A stretch of DNA of 19,988 nucleotides, taken from NCBI GenBank assembly GCA_023393095.1, contig JAEWMT010000137.1, positions 1 through 19,988 of the forward strand, written 5' to 3'. This DNA is from Bacillota bacterium. GTDB lineage: Bacteria; Bacillota; Clostridia; Lachnospirales; Lachnospiraceae. The notes under the pieces were generated by a model, which made no database searches, had not been told where the DNA came from, and saw nothing but the letters and a program-made list of their open reading frames with translations. The translations under genes were made by a program, and so were the position numbers. Positions 7,904 to 16,098 of the stretch are shown here, piece by piece. The number at the start of each line of letters is the position of its first letter. Position 1 is the stretch's first letter.

Positions 7904-8876
7904 ATTTGCAATTGTTATTATTCTTGTTGTTATTACAATCTCAGCTGGCATCATTTTATGTATTTGGGCGTATTTCAGAAATAAGTTCATAATATTTACT
8001 GATGAAATGTGTGAATATGTGGAGCGACTAATCAGTGATAGCATATTGCATGAGCTTTCCCAGGACGAAGAGAAATTAACCGAAGGATTAGACAAAGCTA
8101 ATACGCGCGAAGCTGCATTAGAAGAAACTCTAGATTCTAAGATAAAGATTAAATTAAGAAAATTGGCGGGTATGACAAACGCAACAAAGGATAAAAATAT
8201 AGAGCAAAAGAAACAGATGCAAGAGATGGTATCAGATATTTCACACCAGTTAAAGACTCCAATTGCCAATATCACGATGTATAATGATACGATTCTAAAC
8301 CATGATTTATCGAAAGAAAAGATGATAGAATGTTTAAAAATAATGCAAAATCAAGTAGAAAAATTAGATTTTCTTACTAAAGCTTTGATGAAAATGTCCC
8401 GACTGGAAAATAATATTATTACCTTGAAGAAGGAGCAGTGTAATCTATATGATAGTATTGCAGAAGTCATAGCAAGCGTCAATTTACGTGTGGAGAAAAA
8501 GAAACTTATGCTATCTGTAGACTGTAAGAATCCATATCATTTAGCTTATGATGAGAAATGGACAATAGAGGCAATATTTAATATAGTGGATAATGCTGTT
8601 AAGTATACACCCGAAGACGGCAAGATTAATATCTATGTGGAAAGGCTGGAGATGTTTACAAAGATATGCGTTCAAGATACAGGTGTCGGAATTGCAGCAG
8701 GGAACATAAATGATATCTTTAAGAGATTCTTTAGAGAGAACAAGGTACATAGGGAAGAAGGAGTAGGAATTGGTCTTTATCTTACGAGAGAGATTTTAAT
8801 GCAACAAGGAGGGTATGTCAAAGTAGCCTCCAAGGAAGGTGAAGGAAGCACATTTTCACTGTATCTACCTAATTAA
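7896..8876 (+). CDS. Sensor histidine kinase with a single N-terminal membrane helix
   Basis: Partner kinase of the preceding regulator. ATG 7896 is chosen because it overlaps the regulator stop (ATGAGTAA) and has GGTGA six bases upstream. The longer frame from 7827 would only add residues from inside the regulator gene. The protein has 326 residues: one membrane helix (about 3-27), a charged coiled linker (30-105), a HisKA dimerisation domain with His117 in SDISHQLKTPI, then an HATPase_c domain with the N box Asn233 in FNIVDNAVKY, G1 DTGVGI (Asp261), F box around FKRFF, and G2 GVGIGLYL. It has no periplasmic domain and no second helix. It therefore probably senses through the neighbouring ABC transporter, or inside the membrane, as in intramembrane-sensing kinases. 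Confidence 0.9.
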   Translation: MSKFAIVIILVVITISAGIILCIWAYFRNKFIIFTDEMCEYVERLISDSILHELSQDEEKLTEGLDKANTREAALEETLDSKIKIKLRKLAGMTNATKDKNIEQKKQMQEMVSDISHQLKTPIANITMYNDTILNHDLSKEKMIECLKIMQNQVEKLDFLTKALMKMSRLENNIITLKKEQCNLYDSIAEVIASVNLRVEKKKLMLSVDCKNPYHLAYDEKWTIEAIFNIVDNAVKYTPEDGKINIYVERLEMFTKICVQDTGVGIAAGNINDIFKRFFRENKVHREEGVGIGLYLTREILMQQGGYVKVASKEGEGSTFSLYLPN

Positions 8877-8957
8877 TAAGGAATTGTCAAGCAAAATCAC
8901 AGGTTTTAACTGCATAGCTTTTACCATCTACTTTGGCAGCGTGAACGATTCATATGG

Positions 8958-8996
8958 AAAGAAATGTTTCAATAATGAAATATTTCTTTTTTATTT
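8958..8996 (+). terminator. AT-rich hairpin with T-run after the kinase gene
   Basis: Thirteen-base arms (8958-8970 and 8977-8989) pair with one G-U and a 6-base loop, and run into TTTTTTATTTT. It looks like an intrinsic terminator or attenuator separating the kinase gene from the ABC genes. The stem is very AT-rich, so read-through is likely. Confidence 0.45.
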
Positions 8997-9013
8997 TGAA
9001 ATTTTTTTGAAAT
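8994..9013 (+). promoter_or_regulatory. Candidate response-regulator binding site (11-bp spaced direct repeat)
   Basis: TTTTGAAAT occurs at 8994-9002 and again at 9005-9013, exactly 11 bp apart, 71 bp before the ABC ATPase start. OmpR-family regulators bind tandem half-sites with this one-turn spacing. A promoter is expected just downstream (TATTAT/TATATT at 9024-9032). The assignment to the regulator at 7220 is inference. Confidence 0.35.
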
Positions 9014-9083
9014 ATTTGCCTGTTATTATATTTACATAAGTTAAAACAAAGGTTTTGTAATGAAATTAAAGGAGATGCAAATT

Positions 9084-9761
9084 ATGATTATATTACAGAC
9101 AAAAAATTTGAAAAAATATTATGGAAGTGAATCCAATATGGTAAGAGCCTTGGATGGAGTAAACCTTGAGATAGGAGAAGGAGAATTCACAGCAATCGTA
9201 GGTACATCTGGAAGTGGTAAGTCTACTCTTCTAAATATGCTTGGTGGACTTGATAAACCTACAGAGGGACATGTAATTGTGGCTGGAAAAGATATTTCTA
9301 TGTTGAATGATGAAGAACTTACTATATTCAGAAGGCGTCATATTGGGTTCGTTTTTCAAAACTATAACCTTATGCCAATATTAAATGTATATGAGAATAT
9401 AGTTTTACCCATTGAATTGGATGGGAATAAGCCTGATAAACCTTATATTGATAAAATTATTACTCTTTTGGGGTTAGAAGAAAAGCTCACAAGTATGGCA
9501 AATAATCTATCCGGTGGCCAGCAACAGCGTGTAGCTATTGCAAGAGCACTTGCTACAAAACCTGCAATCATATTAGCAGATGAACCCACAGGTAATCTTG
9601 ATACAAAGACGAGTCAGGATGTAATAGGGCTTATCAAACAGACCAGCAGTCAATTACATCAGACAGTAGTAGTGATTACGCATAATGAAGAGATTGCACA
9701 GCTTGCAGATAGAACAATTAGAATCGAAGACGGAAAGATTGTAGAAGGCAGGTGGAAGTAA
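9084..9761 (+). CDS. ABC transporter ATP-binding protein (MacB/BceA/LolD type)
   Basis: Cytoplasmic ATPase that powers the FtsX-type permease encoded next. ATG 9084 is preferred to 9060 because AAAGGAG (9068-9074) lies nine bases before it and would be inside the longer frame. The protein has 225 residues with all ABC motifs: Walker A GTSGSGKST (40-48), Q-loop FVFQNYNL (Gln92), signature LSGGQQQR (142-149), Walker B IILADEP (Asp166, Glu167) with D-loop NLD, and His200 in VVITHNEE. Length and the SGGQQQRVAIARAL block match the LolD/MacB/BceA subfamily, which drives export or mechanotransmission of peptides, lipoproteins or lipid-II-bound drugs. It is followed with a one-base overlap (TAATG) by the permease. 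Confidence 0.93.
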   Translation: MIILQTKNLKKYYGSESNMVRALDGVNLEIGEGEFTAIVGTSGSGKSTLLNMLGGLDKPTEGHVIVAGKDISMLNDEELTIFRRRHIGFVFQNYNLMPILNVYENIVLPIELDGNKPDKPYIDKIITLLGLEEKLTSMANNLSGGQQQRVAIARALATKPAIILADEPTGNLDTKTSQDVIGLIKQTSSQLHQTVVVITHNEEIAQLADRTIRIEDGKIVEGRWK

Positions 9762-12178
9762 TGGGACTGCGTAGGAATAATAACATAAAAATAGTTAACC
9801 ACCTTGCGTTATGCAGTGTTAAAAATAGTAAGCAGCGCAACATTTTTATAGTATTTACCATTGCTCTTTCTGTTAGTCTTTTGATGGTAATGAGTCTCTT
9901 TACCTCAGGCTCTGAAAAGAGCAGGCAACGCCAAGTTGCTAAAACGCAGCATGTAATATATCATGAAGTGACACAAGATCAAATAAAGGCACTTGAAAAA
10001 GATCAGCGTGTGGATATGCTAGTGTTAGGTAAATCAGGTCATGGCATCGAAGTAAATAATAAGATGCTTCAACCGATTTGGTATGGTAAAAATGCAGTAA
10101 AAGGTGATATCACCGACATGGATACCATTCATATCAGCAGTGGAAAATTACCGGAGGCTATGAATGAAATAGCAGTTTCAAGAGGTTATTGCATATCCAT
10201 AGGAAAAGAAGCAAAACCGGGAACAGAGGTCTCTCTTGCCTTTTTAGATGGAATAACAGAAAAGTTTGTCATTTCAGGTATTATAGATATGACGGATAAG
10301 ACAAAGATATATCCAATTCTATTTTCAGAAAGGTATGCAAATGAAGGTACTCAATTAAAGGATATTATGTATGAGGCTTTTGTCCGTATCAATGATGCAA
10401 ATGAGATGACACAAACGAAGTTTTTAAACGAAATTCGTGATATTGCTGCAAAAAGTGGAATTCCACGAGAACAAGTTAATGAGAACAATTATTTCGTGGA
10501 AACATTATCTGGAGGAGATAGACAGACACAACAAACAGTAATAATTATATGTTTGGGTATTGCTATTTTATTTGTAAGTGTCTTTGTCATCTATAGTGTG
10601 TTCTATTTAGCTGTAATTGGCAGGGTTCACCAGTTTGGCCAGCTTAGAACAATAGGTATGACAAAAAAGCAAATTAAATGTATGTTAACCACAGAGGGAT
10701 TGTTACTGAGTGCTATGGGTATTCCTATCGGTCTTTTTGTGGGTGGAGCTATTGGTTACCTCCTTCAGAAAAATGGATGGGATATAAAAAACACTTGTTT
10801 TATAGCAGGTTATGTAATTATTGCTGATATAATTACTGTATTGATATCTATTCACAAACCAGCAAAGCTTGCGTCTATGATATCACCAATTGAGGCTTCA
10901 AAATATAATGGATATATTAACAAAAATGGGAAAACCAAGACAAAAGAACTACATCGCTGTTTAACACCAATTGGCCTTGCTAAGATGAATGCAACACGAA
11001 ATCGTACGAAGGCAATATTAACCATGATATCGCTAGGTATTGGAGGCATATTTTTTATGCTTGCAGCTACATTTATTAGCTCCATGAGCTTAGAAGAGTA
11101 TTCAAGACAAGGTGCGTTTAGATTTGGAGAGTTTTGTATCGATTTGTCTTACAATGCAGCTGAAACAGCGGAGCATGGTTTGACAGACTTGCAGATGAGC
11201 AATCCTTTAAGTGAAAGCTTAATGAAAAAAATAGAAGCAATTGATGGGGTCAAGAAAGTTAATACTTTTGGAAAAGCTCAAATACGCTGGGAATCACAAG
11301 GAGAAATGGAAGAGGATTTTGTTACCGGGTTTACAGCTGGGGAGATACCTGAGAAATTACTGGAATCAGGTAAGATAGACTATGAAAAGATGGTAAAAAA
11401 TAATGAAATTCTTATTTGTGGTAATTCTGTAATTAAAGAGATATTTGGCTGGAAGTATAAGCTTGGGGATAAGGTGAAGATCACCATCTATAATGGTATA
11501 AAGGAAGTGGAGAAAGAATATACCATTACCGGATTTGTAGACACGAAATACTTTCGGATTAATCCGGAGGCTTCCAGTTATCTAATGCCAAAGGATACAT
11601 TGAATAGCGTTATAAATGGAATGAATCTAACAACGCAATTCGTTATTACTACTGAGAAAGCGAAACAAAAACTAGTCGAAGCAGAATTACGTAACATAAT
11701 TGAACAGAATCCACTGCTTACTATGGAAACCCTAATGGAAAAACAAGACATAGATGAAGCAAGCTTTACAATAGTATTTGGTATGATTCTTGGACTTAGT
11801 ATCTTTATTATTGGATTCAGTATGATTAATCTCGTTAATACTCTGATTACAAGTGTGGTTACAAGAAAACAAGAATTTGCAATGCTGCAATCTATTGGCA
11901 TGACAAATGCTCAGTTGACGAAGATGATACAGACAGAGGGCTTGTCACTGTCGGTTGGTAATCTTTTAATTACACTAATCATTGGTATTCCAGCTAGCTA
12001 TGCATGCGTTGAGTTGCTTCGTTACTTCAGTGCTGATTATATGCATTATAAGTTCCCAATATGGTTTTTCCTAGGATATGTAATATTAATTATTTTAGTA
12101 CCTATTATCGTAACATCGGTAACGCTTCATGGCTTTAAAAAGCAATCCTTAGTGGAACGACTCAGAATAGCGGATTAA
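9761..12178 (+). CDS. FtsX-family ABC permease, double-domain (8 predicted helices)
   Basis: Membrane partner of the ATPase, 805 residues from ATG 9761, which overlaps the ATPase stop in TAATG (GTG 9752 would add three residues). It contains two MacB/FtsX units. Unit 1: helix 28-48, extracytoplasmic domain about 50-255, then helices near 260-286, 312-335 and 345-365. Unit 2: helix 418-440, extracytoplasmic domain about 445-665, then helices 669-698, 729-751 and 767-788. Each unit carries the conserved cytoplasmic coupling segment after its second helix: QFGQLRTIGMTKKQI and EFAMLQSIGMTNAQL. The BceB family instead has ten helices and one external domain, so this is not a plain BceB; it is nearer the 800-residue FtsX permeases common in Lachnospiraceae. 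Function is likely export of, or resistance to, an amphipathic compound, with possible signalling to the kinase. Confidence 0.88.
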   Translation: MGLRRNNNIKIVNHLALCSVKNSKQRNIFIVFTIALSVSLLMVMSLFTSGSEKSRQRQVAKTQHVIYHEVTQDQIKALEKDQRVDMLVLGKSGHGIEVNNKMLQPIWYGKNAVKGDITDMDTIHISSGKLPEAMNEIAVSRGYCISIGKEAKPGTEVSLAFLDGITEKFVISGIIDMTDKTKIYPILFSERYANEGTQLKDIMYEAFVRINDANEMTQTKFLNEIRDIAAKSGIPREQVNENNYFVETLSGGDRQTQQTVIIICLGIAILFVSVFVIYSVFYLAVIGRVHQFGQLRTIGMTKKQIKCMLTTEGLLLSAMGIPIGLFVGGAIGYLLQKNGWDIKNTCFIAGYVIIADIITVLISIHKPAKLASMISPIEASKYNGYINKNGKTKTKELHRCLTPIGLAKMNATRNRTKAILTMISLGIGGIFFMLAATFISSMSLEEYSRQGAFRFGEFCIDLSYNAAETAEHGLTDLQMSNPLSESLMKKIEAIDGVKKVNTFGKAQIRWESQGEMEEDFVTGFTAGEIPEKLLESGKIDYEKMVKNNEILICGNSVIKEIFGWKYKLGDKVKITIYNGIKEVEKEYTITGFVDTKYFRINPEASSYLMPKDTLNSVINGMNLTTQFVITTEKAKQKLVEAELRNIIEQNPLLTMETLMEKQDIDEASFTIVFGMILGLSIFIIGFSMINLVNTLITSVVTRKQEFAMLQSIGMTNAQLTKMIQTEGLSLSVGNLLITLIIGIPASYACVELLRYFSADYMHYKFPIWFFLGYVILIILVPIIVTSVTLHGFKKQSLVERLRIAD

Positions 12179-12207
12179 GGGTAAGGGCTAGAATAATTAT
12201 GTTCTCA

Positions 12208-12262
12208 GGGGGGAAAAAGAGGATAAAATTATACTCCAACTTTCCCCCCCTTTTTTTTTATT
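12208..12262 (+). terminator. Strong intrinsic terminator of the RR-HK-ABC-FtsX operon
   Basis: GGGGGGAAA (12208-12216) pairs with TTTCCCCCC (12241-12249), enclosing a partly paired loop. A run of nine T follows, then ATTTT. It starts 30 bp after the permease stop codon. Confidence 0.8.
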
Positions 12263-12332
12263 TTCTGCAACTTGTATGTAATACGAACGAGCTGTATAAC
12301 CAATGCTTCTTGGTCTGCCATATGGGTTGTTT

Positions 12333-12388
12333 TATAGAGGTCTTTTCAAATAAACCATATCCACTAACTGTTGTCCATCTTCATACAT
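12333..12388 (-). pseudogene. 3' remnant of a GNAT acetyltransferase gene
   Basis: Read on the - strand this encodes MYEDGQQLVDMVYLKRPL and a stop. It matches the last 18 codons of the intact GNAT gene at 19328-19777 (MYEDGQQLVDMIYLKRLL). DNA identity over the 56 bp shared with 19329-19384 is 53/56. Homology stops abruptly at 12388, so the remainder of the gene is missing. It is a deletion or recombination scar, not a gene. Confidence 0.8.
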
Positions 12389-12405
12389 GTTAAAGGGATC
12401 GAAAT

Positions 12406-12724
12406 GAATATCGAGTTTTGTTTATGCAGGAAGAATCCTTGTTGTTGATGATTACTGGACTAATGCACATGAGGTACATTGACCGACAGTGAATTCAAAT
12501 AATTGAAGAAATTGCTAGCAACGTAAAGAGTATTTTTTGTGACGATAGATTTAGCCAGAAAAACTGATGGGAGCCTAATGATTATGGAGTTAGGTGATGG
12601 TCAGGTATCTGGTTTGCAGCAAATTGAACCAGCAGATTTTATCGCACATTTGAAGGGCAAAACTATTGACTCGCAAATAATTGCATGGTATATTTTAGAA
12701 AATAAAAAGCAAATTTCTATCTAG
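12406..12724 (+). pseudogene. Decayed ATP-grasp (R2K/DUF4343-like) gene fragment
   Basis: Pieces of one protein appear in shifting frames. EYRV (12406-12417) is followed after a one-base shift by VYAGRILVVDDYW (12420-12458). After a stop at 12480-12482, IQIIEEIASNVKS appears, then after another shift TIDLARKTDGSLMIMELGDG and QVSGLQQ, running to TAG at 12722-12724. The EYR..V..G.IL...YW and TIDLA..DG...ELGDGQVSGL segments are typical of the C-terminal half of ATP-grasp domain proteins of the R2K clade (family from memory). The N-terminal half is absent. The 61-codon frame from GTG 12539 is the only open piece, and it has no ribosome binding site. A non-functional relic. Confidence 0.65.
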
Positions 12725-12925
12725 CAATTATAGCCAAATAACTGTTGCTTCTAAACTCATTGGGGCACACACTGGAAAATAGAACCTGATGAAAGGGAAT
12801 ACCTTGCATGAATTGCCTGAAATCTTATGCAGCTTTAAGCCACATCGGGAATGCAAAAGTAATATGACATATCGCTAAAAGCCGCGGTCATCCGAGCCGT
12901 AGGTTAAAATGGGAGGATAATATCA

Positions 12926-13786
12926 ATGGGATTAAAAGATATAAAACTTTGGGAAAAAAATGTTCCTGATGCCGACTTAGTTTCTTCTATTGGGGACTTG
13001 AATAACGAAGGGTTACCTACCCTGACCCCTTATTTATTAAAAGGTGAGAAACCCCGCCCGACAATTATTGTCTGTCCGGGTGGATCATTTCAATTTAGAG
13101 CGTCTATTGAAGGAAACCCAATTGCAGAATGGCTAAATCAAATAGGAATAAATGCTTTTGTTTTAAATTATCGGGTTGCTCCGTTTACTCCATTTACTTC
13201 AACCAAAGATGCAGTACGAGCGGTTAGGTATATTCGTTATCATGCCCGGGAATTTAATATTGATCCGGAACGGATCGGCATGATAGGATTTTCAGCTGGC
13301 GGTTATCTCACCTCTTTTGTAGGTACTCATTTTGATAATGGAATTATAGAACCGGGGAGCCGAAATGCGCAAATTATGTCGATGCTTTTGGGAGAACCAG
13401 ATTATAACGATCCGATTGATCAAACGAGTTCTAAACTTAATGCGATGATTTTATGTTATGCTGAGACATCCCCCTTTTCTAAGGAAAAATTGCCTCCAGA
13501 TTCTCTATTAACAAATGATATTACAGTGGATGAACTTATAGACTTTACTTCAAATCATAAACATGTTACTGCAAATACACCGCCGACTTTTCTATGGGTT
13601 ACAGCGACCGATCACTGGAATTTTCAGCGCCAAAACATACTTTTTGCAGGGGCTCTGAATGAGCAAAACATACCACTTGATTTACATATATTCACAAAAG
13701 GTGACCATGGTATAGGATTAGCTACGGAAGAACCTACGGTAGCAATCTGGCCAAAACTTTGTGAAAATTGGCTTCAAGGATTATAG
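12926..13786 (+). CDS. Alpha/beta hydrolase, acetyl-esterase (Aes/BD-FAE) type
   Basis: Cytoplasmic serine esterase of 286 residues with no signal peptide. The pattern is that of the acetyl-esterase/lipase (Aes) and BD-FAE group: oxyanion loop CPGGSFQF (50-57, in place of HGGG), NYRVAP (81-86), nucleophile GFSAGG with Ser123, acid Asp229 in TATDHWN, and His261 in KGDHGIG. Relatives remove acetyl or other short acyl groups from carbohydrates such as xylan fragments or from xenobiotic esters; the substrate here is unknown. GGGAGG (12911-12916) precedes the ATG by nine bases. It is a single-gene unit: gene relics lie upstream and a bidirectional terminator lies eight bases after the stop. Unrelated in sequence to the tandem-esterase lipoprotein at 1782-3506. 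Confidence 0.88.
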   Translation: MGLKDIKLWEKNVPDADLVSSIGDLNNEGLPTLTPYLLKGEKPRPTIIVCPGGSFQFRASIEGNPIAEWLNQIGINAFVLNYRVAPFTPFTSTKDAVRAVRYIRYHAREFNIDPERIGMIGFSAGGYLTSFVGTHFDNGIIEPGSRNAQIMSMLLGEPDYNDPIDQTSSKLNAMILCYAETSPFSKEKLPPDSLLTNDITVDELIDFTSNHKHVTANTPPTFLWVTATDHWNFQRQNILFAGALNEQNIPLDLHIFTKGDHGIGLATEEPTVAIWPKLCENWLQGL

Positions 13787-13794
13787 TCTATATG

Positions 13795-13829
13795 AAAAAG
13801 GCTTTGGAATAACATTTCAGAGCCTTTTT
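13795..13829. terminator. Bidirectional intrinsic terminator between esterase and kinase genes
   Basis: AAAAAGGCTTTG (13795-13806) pairs with CAGAGCCTTTTT (13818-13829) with one G-U over an 11-base loop. T-runs follow on either strand. It serves the esterase (+) and the convergent kinase (-), whose stop lies at 13885-13887. Confidence 0.8.
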
Positions 13830-13884
13830 TATATAGAAATTGGACTAACATTTTAGGGAATGGTAGAATTGATAATACAATCTC

Positions 13885-15156
13885 CTATGCAGTGGCCTGA
13901 AATATAAAGCAGCCATCCTTAACCGAAAACTGATATACACCGCCATGCTTTTCCACGATATGTGCCATACTTTTTGTACCAAAGCCATGTCCCTGTTCTT
14001 TTGATACTGGAAGCCCTTGCTGGAATATCGGTTCTGCCTGATAGCTATTGCGGATATCAATGCATAGCTTCGTATTTTTGGAATACACACGTAGTTTGAT
14101 ATAGCGTTTATTGCTGTCAGCTATCTGTTTAGAGGCTTGTATGGCGTTTTCCAAAGCGTTTGATAAGAGAGAGCAAAGCTCAGTATCACTAAAGGGAAGG
14201 GAATCAGGCAGTTTTGCATCCACCGTCAGCATGATTTTAGCTTGTTTCGCTTTAGCAGCGAAAGCGGACAAAATCAAGTTGACGGTTTCATTTTCGCAAA
14301 AGCGTATGGGCGTGATGGCATCCATATCGGACTGGGCAGTTCGTAGGTACTCTTTGATCTCCCCTATGTGTTCCTCGGAGGCTAACCCTTGCAAAAGGGC
14401 AAAATGGTGGCGCATATCATGCCGATAGGAGGCAGCATTCTGCTGTAGCTGTCGCAGAGAAGCAAACTCTGTCTGCGCCAGTCGGAACTGCGCATCCAGC
14501 ATATCCCGTTCTCTTTGGAGGGTTGCTTGTTTTTGCGTCTCAGCGTAGTAAAGGATAACAAACGCAAAATAGAAAATTGAGATTGTTGAGGGCGTGAACT
14601 GCACCGCCCATTTGGTGCCACGGTAAAGCACATCGGTATAGACGGTGGTAGTGTAGTCGAACATATAGTAAAAAAGCGGCACCCCGCCTAAAAACAAGCA
14701 AGATTTAGTGGACACCTCCAAAAGCTGTCGAACAGAACTGGCCACATACCTTTTCAGAAAATAGTAGAACAGAAACACCGCCGCAATATAAAAAACGTGG
14801 TCTGCAAGTCTACTGCCTAAGGCAGCTCCCGCAAGGAAACCGAACCAGCGCGGCGCTTGACAGCAAAGATAACCAGAAAGCACGCCGACGGCGGATATGA
14901 GCCACGGACGTTTATAGTATAGGGAGAATATTATGATCAGCGGCAGGTGGATAATTAGCGGATATAGTTTTGATGTTATATCTAAGCCAAAAATCCAATA
15001 GCTGGCGGTCTGGACAAAAAGAAAAATTACACAAAGCAAGCCAGTGACGAGGTTATTTTTTCTTGTGAGTTCTATTCCTGCAAAGAGAACGGACACCGCT
15101 ATGCCAAAGACCAAGGAAAATCCAAATCGTAAGAGTCCTATCACTGTTACTATCAT
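13885..15156 (-). CDS. GHKL-family sensor histidine kinase (AgrC/VirS-like)
   Basis: Membrane sensor kinase of 423 residues. The N-terminal half is a polytopic sensor of about six helices (3-25, 37-57, 64-82, 86-110, 118-135, 152-166, with one more near 190-205), as in quorum-sensing and bacteriocin kinases. A coiled segment (205-240) leads to the phosphorylation site His246 in YRHDMRHH, then a GHKL ATPase domain with LLSNALENAI (Asn333, Asn337) and GHGFGTKS (389-396). AAGGAGG lies about eight bases before ATG 15156. The cognate LytTR regulator is 23 bp upstream in the same operon. GC content is visibly higher than in the genes around the block (58% in the line at 14821). No autoinducing-peptide (AgrD) or AgrB gene is nearby, so the signal is unknown. 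Confidence 0.88.
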   Translation of the reverse strand: MIVTVIGLLRFGFSLVFGIAVSVLFAGIELTRKNNLVTGLLCVIFLFVQTASYWIFGLDITSKLYPLIIHLPLIIIFSLYYKRPWLISAVGVLSGYLCCQAPRWFGFLAGAALGSRLADHVFYIAAVFLFYYFLKRYVASSVRQLLEVSTKSCLFLGGVPLFYYMFDYTTTVYTDVLYRGTKWAVQFTPSTISIFYFAFVILYYAETQKQATLQRERDMLDAQFRLAQTEFASLRQLQQNAASYRHDMRHHFALLQGLASEEHIGEIKEYLRTAQSDMDAITPIRFCENETVNLILSAFAAKAKQAKIMLTVDAKLPDSLPFSDTELCSLLSNALENAIQASKQIADSNKRYIKLRVYSKNTKLCIDIRNSYQAEPIFQQGLPVSKEQGHGFGTKSMAHIVEKHGGVYQFSVKDGCFIFQATA

Positions 15157-15179
15157 TTTAAAGAACCTCCTTTCATTGA

Positions 15180-15905
15180 TTATTCCCCCTCCATTTGATA
15201 ATTCAGATATTGCTGCTTAATCTCCTTTGCCTTACCCTGTGCAACAGGTACAGAGGAAAGGGTTTGCAAGGTTATCTGATGGTTTTCGATGGTATCCACA
15301 TACTGCATATTTACAAGATAGGAACGGTGGGGCTTGATAAAACACCCATATTTCAGAAGATTATCGCAGACAGAGGAAAAGGCTTCCGTACATTCGATAA
15401 CCTTACCGGAGCGCAGGTGATAAAACACATTTCTGCCGATGACTTCGGCAAAAGCCAAATTGGAGATTACTATTTTTTGAATGCCCTCATTGCTCTTTAC
15501 GATAACCGCATCCTCATCTTTTACCGATTTAATCTGTTCCAGCAGCTCATCAAAGGTGAAAAATAATTTTTCCTTTGAGATTGGCTTAAGTATGTAGTTA
15601 ATAGCCTTCACCGAATAGCTTTCCAAGGCAAATTCAGGTGATGAGGTAAAAAACAATATAGGCGCGGTTTTGTCAAACGTGAGGATTTCCTTTGCGACAT
15701 CAATGCCCGTAAATCCAGGCATAATAATATCTAGACAGTATATATCAAACCGCTTTCCTTTTTCCAAGGTCGAAACCAGCTCAAATCCGTTTGGAAAGGC
15801 CGCATATTCGCAGTTAAAATTTTTTGAGGTTCTATATAGGTTTATGAGCTGTACCATATTGGATAGCTCGTCAATATTGTCATCACAGACTGCGATCTGA
15901 AACAT
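15180..15905 (-). CDS. LytTR-family response regulator
   Basis: Cytoplasmic regulator, 241 residues from ATG 15905. The ATG at 15911 abuts the AGAGGA ribosome binding site, whereas 15905 has proper spacing. The receiver domain (1-120) has acidic VCDDN (7-10), phosphoacceptor Asp59 in YCLDIIMPG and Lys107 in LKPIS. The LytTR DNA-binding domain (about 132-236) shows VIVKSNEGIQKI, the YHLRSGKVIECTEAFSSV block and the FIKPHRSYLVNM core. This is the AgrA/VirR/LytR type, which binds paired direct repeats. First gene of the operon with the GHKL kinase. The lipoprotein and LemA genes lie divergently across a 193-bp spacer and are the most obvious targets. No clear LytTR repeat pair could be made out by eye. 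Confidence 0.92.
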   Translation of the reverse strand: MFQIAVCDDNIDELSNMVQLINLYRTSKNFNCEYAAFPNGFELVSTLEKGKRFDIYCLDIIMPGFTGIDVAKEILTFDKTAPILFFTSSPEFALESYSVKAINYILKPISKEKLFFTFDELLEQIKSVKDEDAVIVKSNEGIQKIVISNLAFAEVIGRNVFYHLRSGKVIECTEAFSSVCDNLLKYGCFIKPHRSYLVNMQYVDTIENHQITLQTLSSVPVAQGKAKEIKQQYLNYQMEGE

Positions 15906-16098
15906 AAACATTCCTCTTTCTTTATAATTCTACGTTTCCAAGCTAATTTTACCATAAAAACTAAATACTCGAAACTTAATTCATGTCGGAAAAATCATGT
16001 TTCATGCAGTAAACGGGTTTTTAGGAGAATTTTTGATAAATTGAAGGCAAGGGAATGTTCCCTGCACACCACATAGCATAAGAAATGGAGGATTTGAA

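Larger units (their letters stand above)
12179..12925. other. Gene-remnant region between FtsX operon and esterase
   Basis: About 750 bp without an intact gene. It holds the operon terminator (12208-12262), a fragment of a GNAT gene on the - strand (12333-12388), a frameshifted ATP-grasp gene on the + strand (12406-12724), and 12725-12910, in which I recognise nothing. That last part has short ORFs only and a local GC-rich patch near 12884-12903. GGGAGG at 12911-12916 serves the esterase gene. Confidence 0.5.

Noticed and set aside
8839..9039. 66-codon + strand ORF between kinase and ABC ATPase
   Set aside because: It begins inside the kinase gene in another frame, has no ribosome binding site, and runs across the AT-rich hairpin and candidate operator; composition explains it.
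9760..12178. Naming the ABC pair bceAB
   Set aside because: The permease has two external domains and about eight helices, unlike the ten-helix, one-domain BceB; only the operon layout is shared.
12199..12393. 64-codon + strand ORF after the FtsX gene
   Set aside because: It reads through the terminator hairpin and then antisense through the GNAT relic; no family resemblance.
12725..12910. Possible structured RNA or riboswitch before the esterase gene (a GAACCTGATG string recalls the TPP riboswitch)
   Set aside because: The other TPP-conserved blocks (CTGAGA and the paired helices) are missing, and no clear set of helices or terminator was found.
14111..14428. 105-codon + strand ORF opposite the GHKL kinase
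   Set aside because: Antisense to the conserved ATPase domain; the kinase motifs on the - strand are unambiguous.
15906..16098. Paired LytTR binding repeats in the divergent control region
   Set aside because: Single weak matches (near TACGTTTCC and AACCCGTTTAC) do not form a pair with the usual spacing and orientation.
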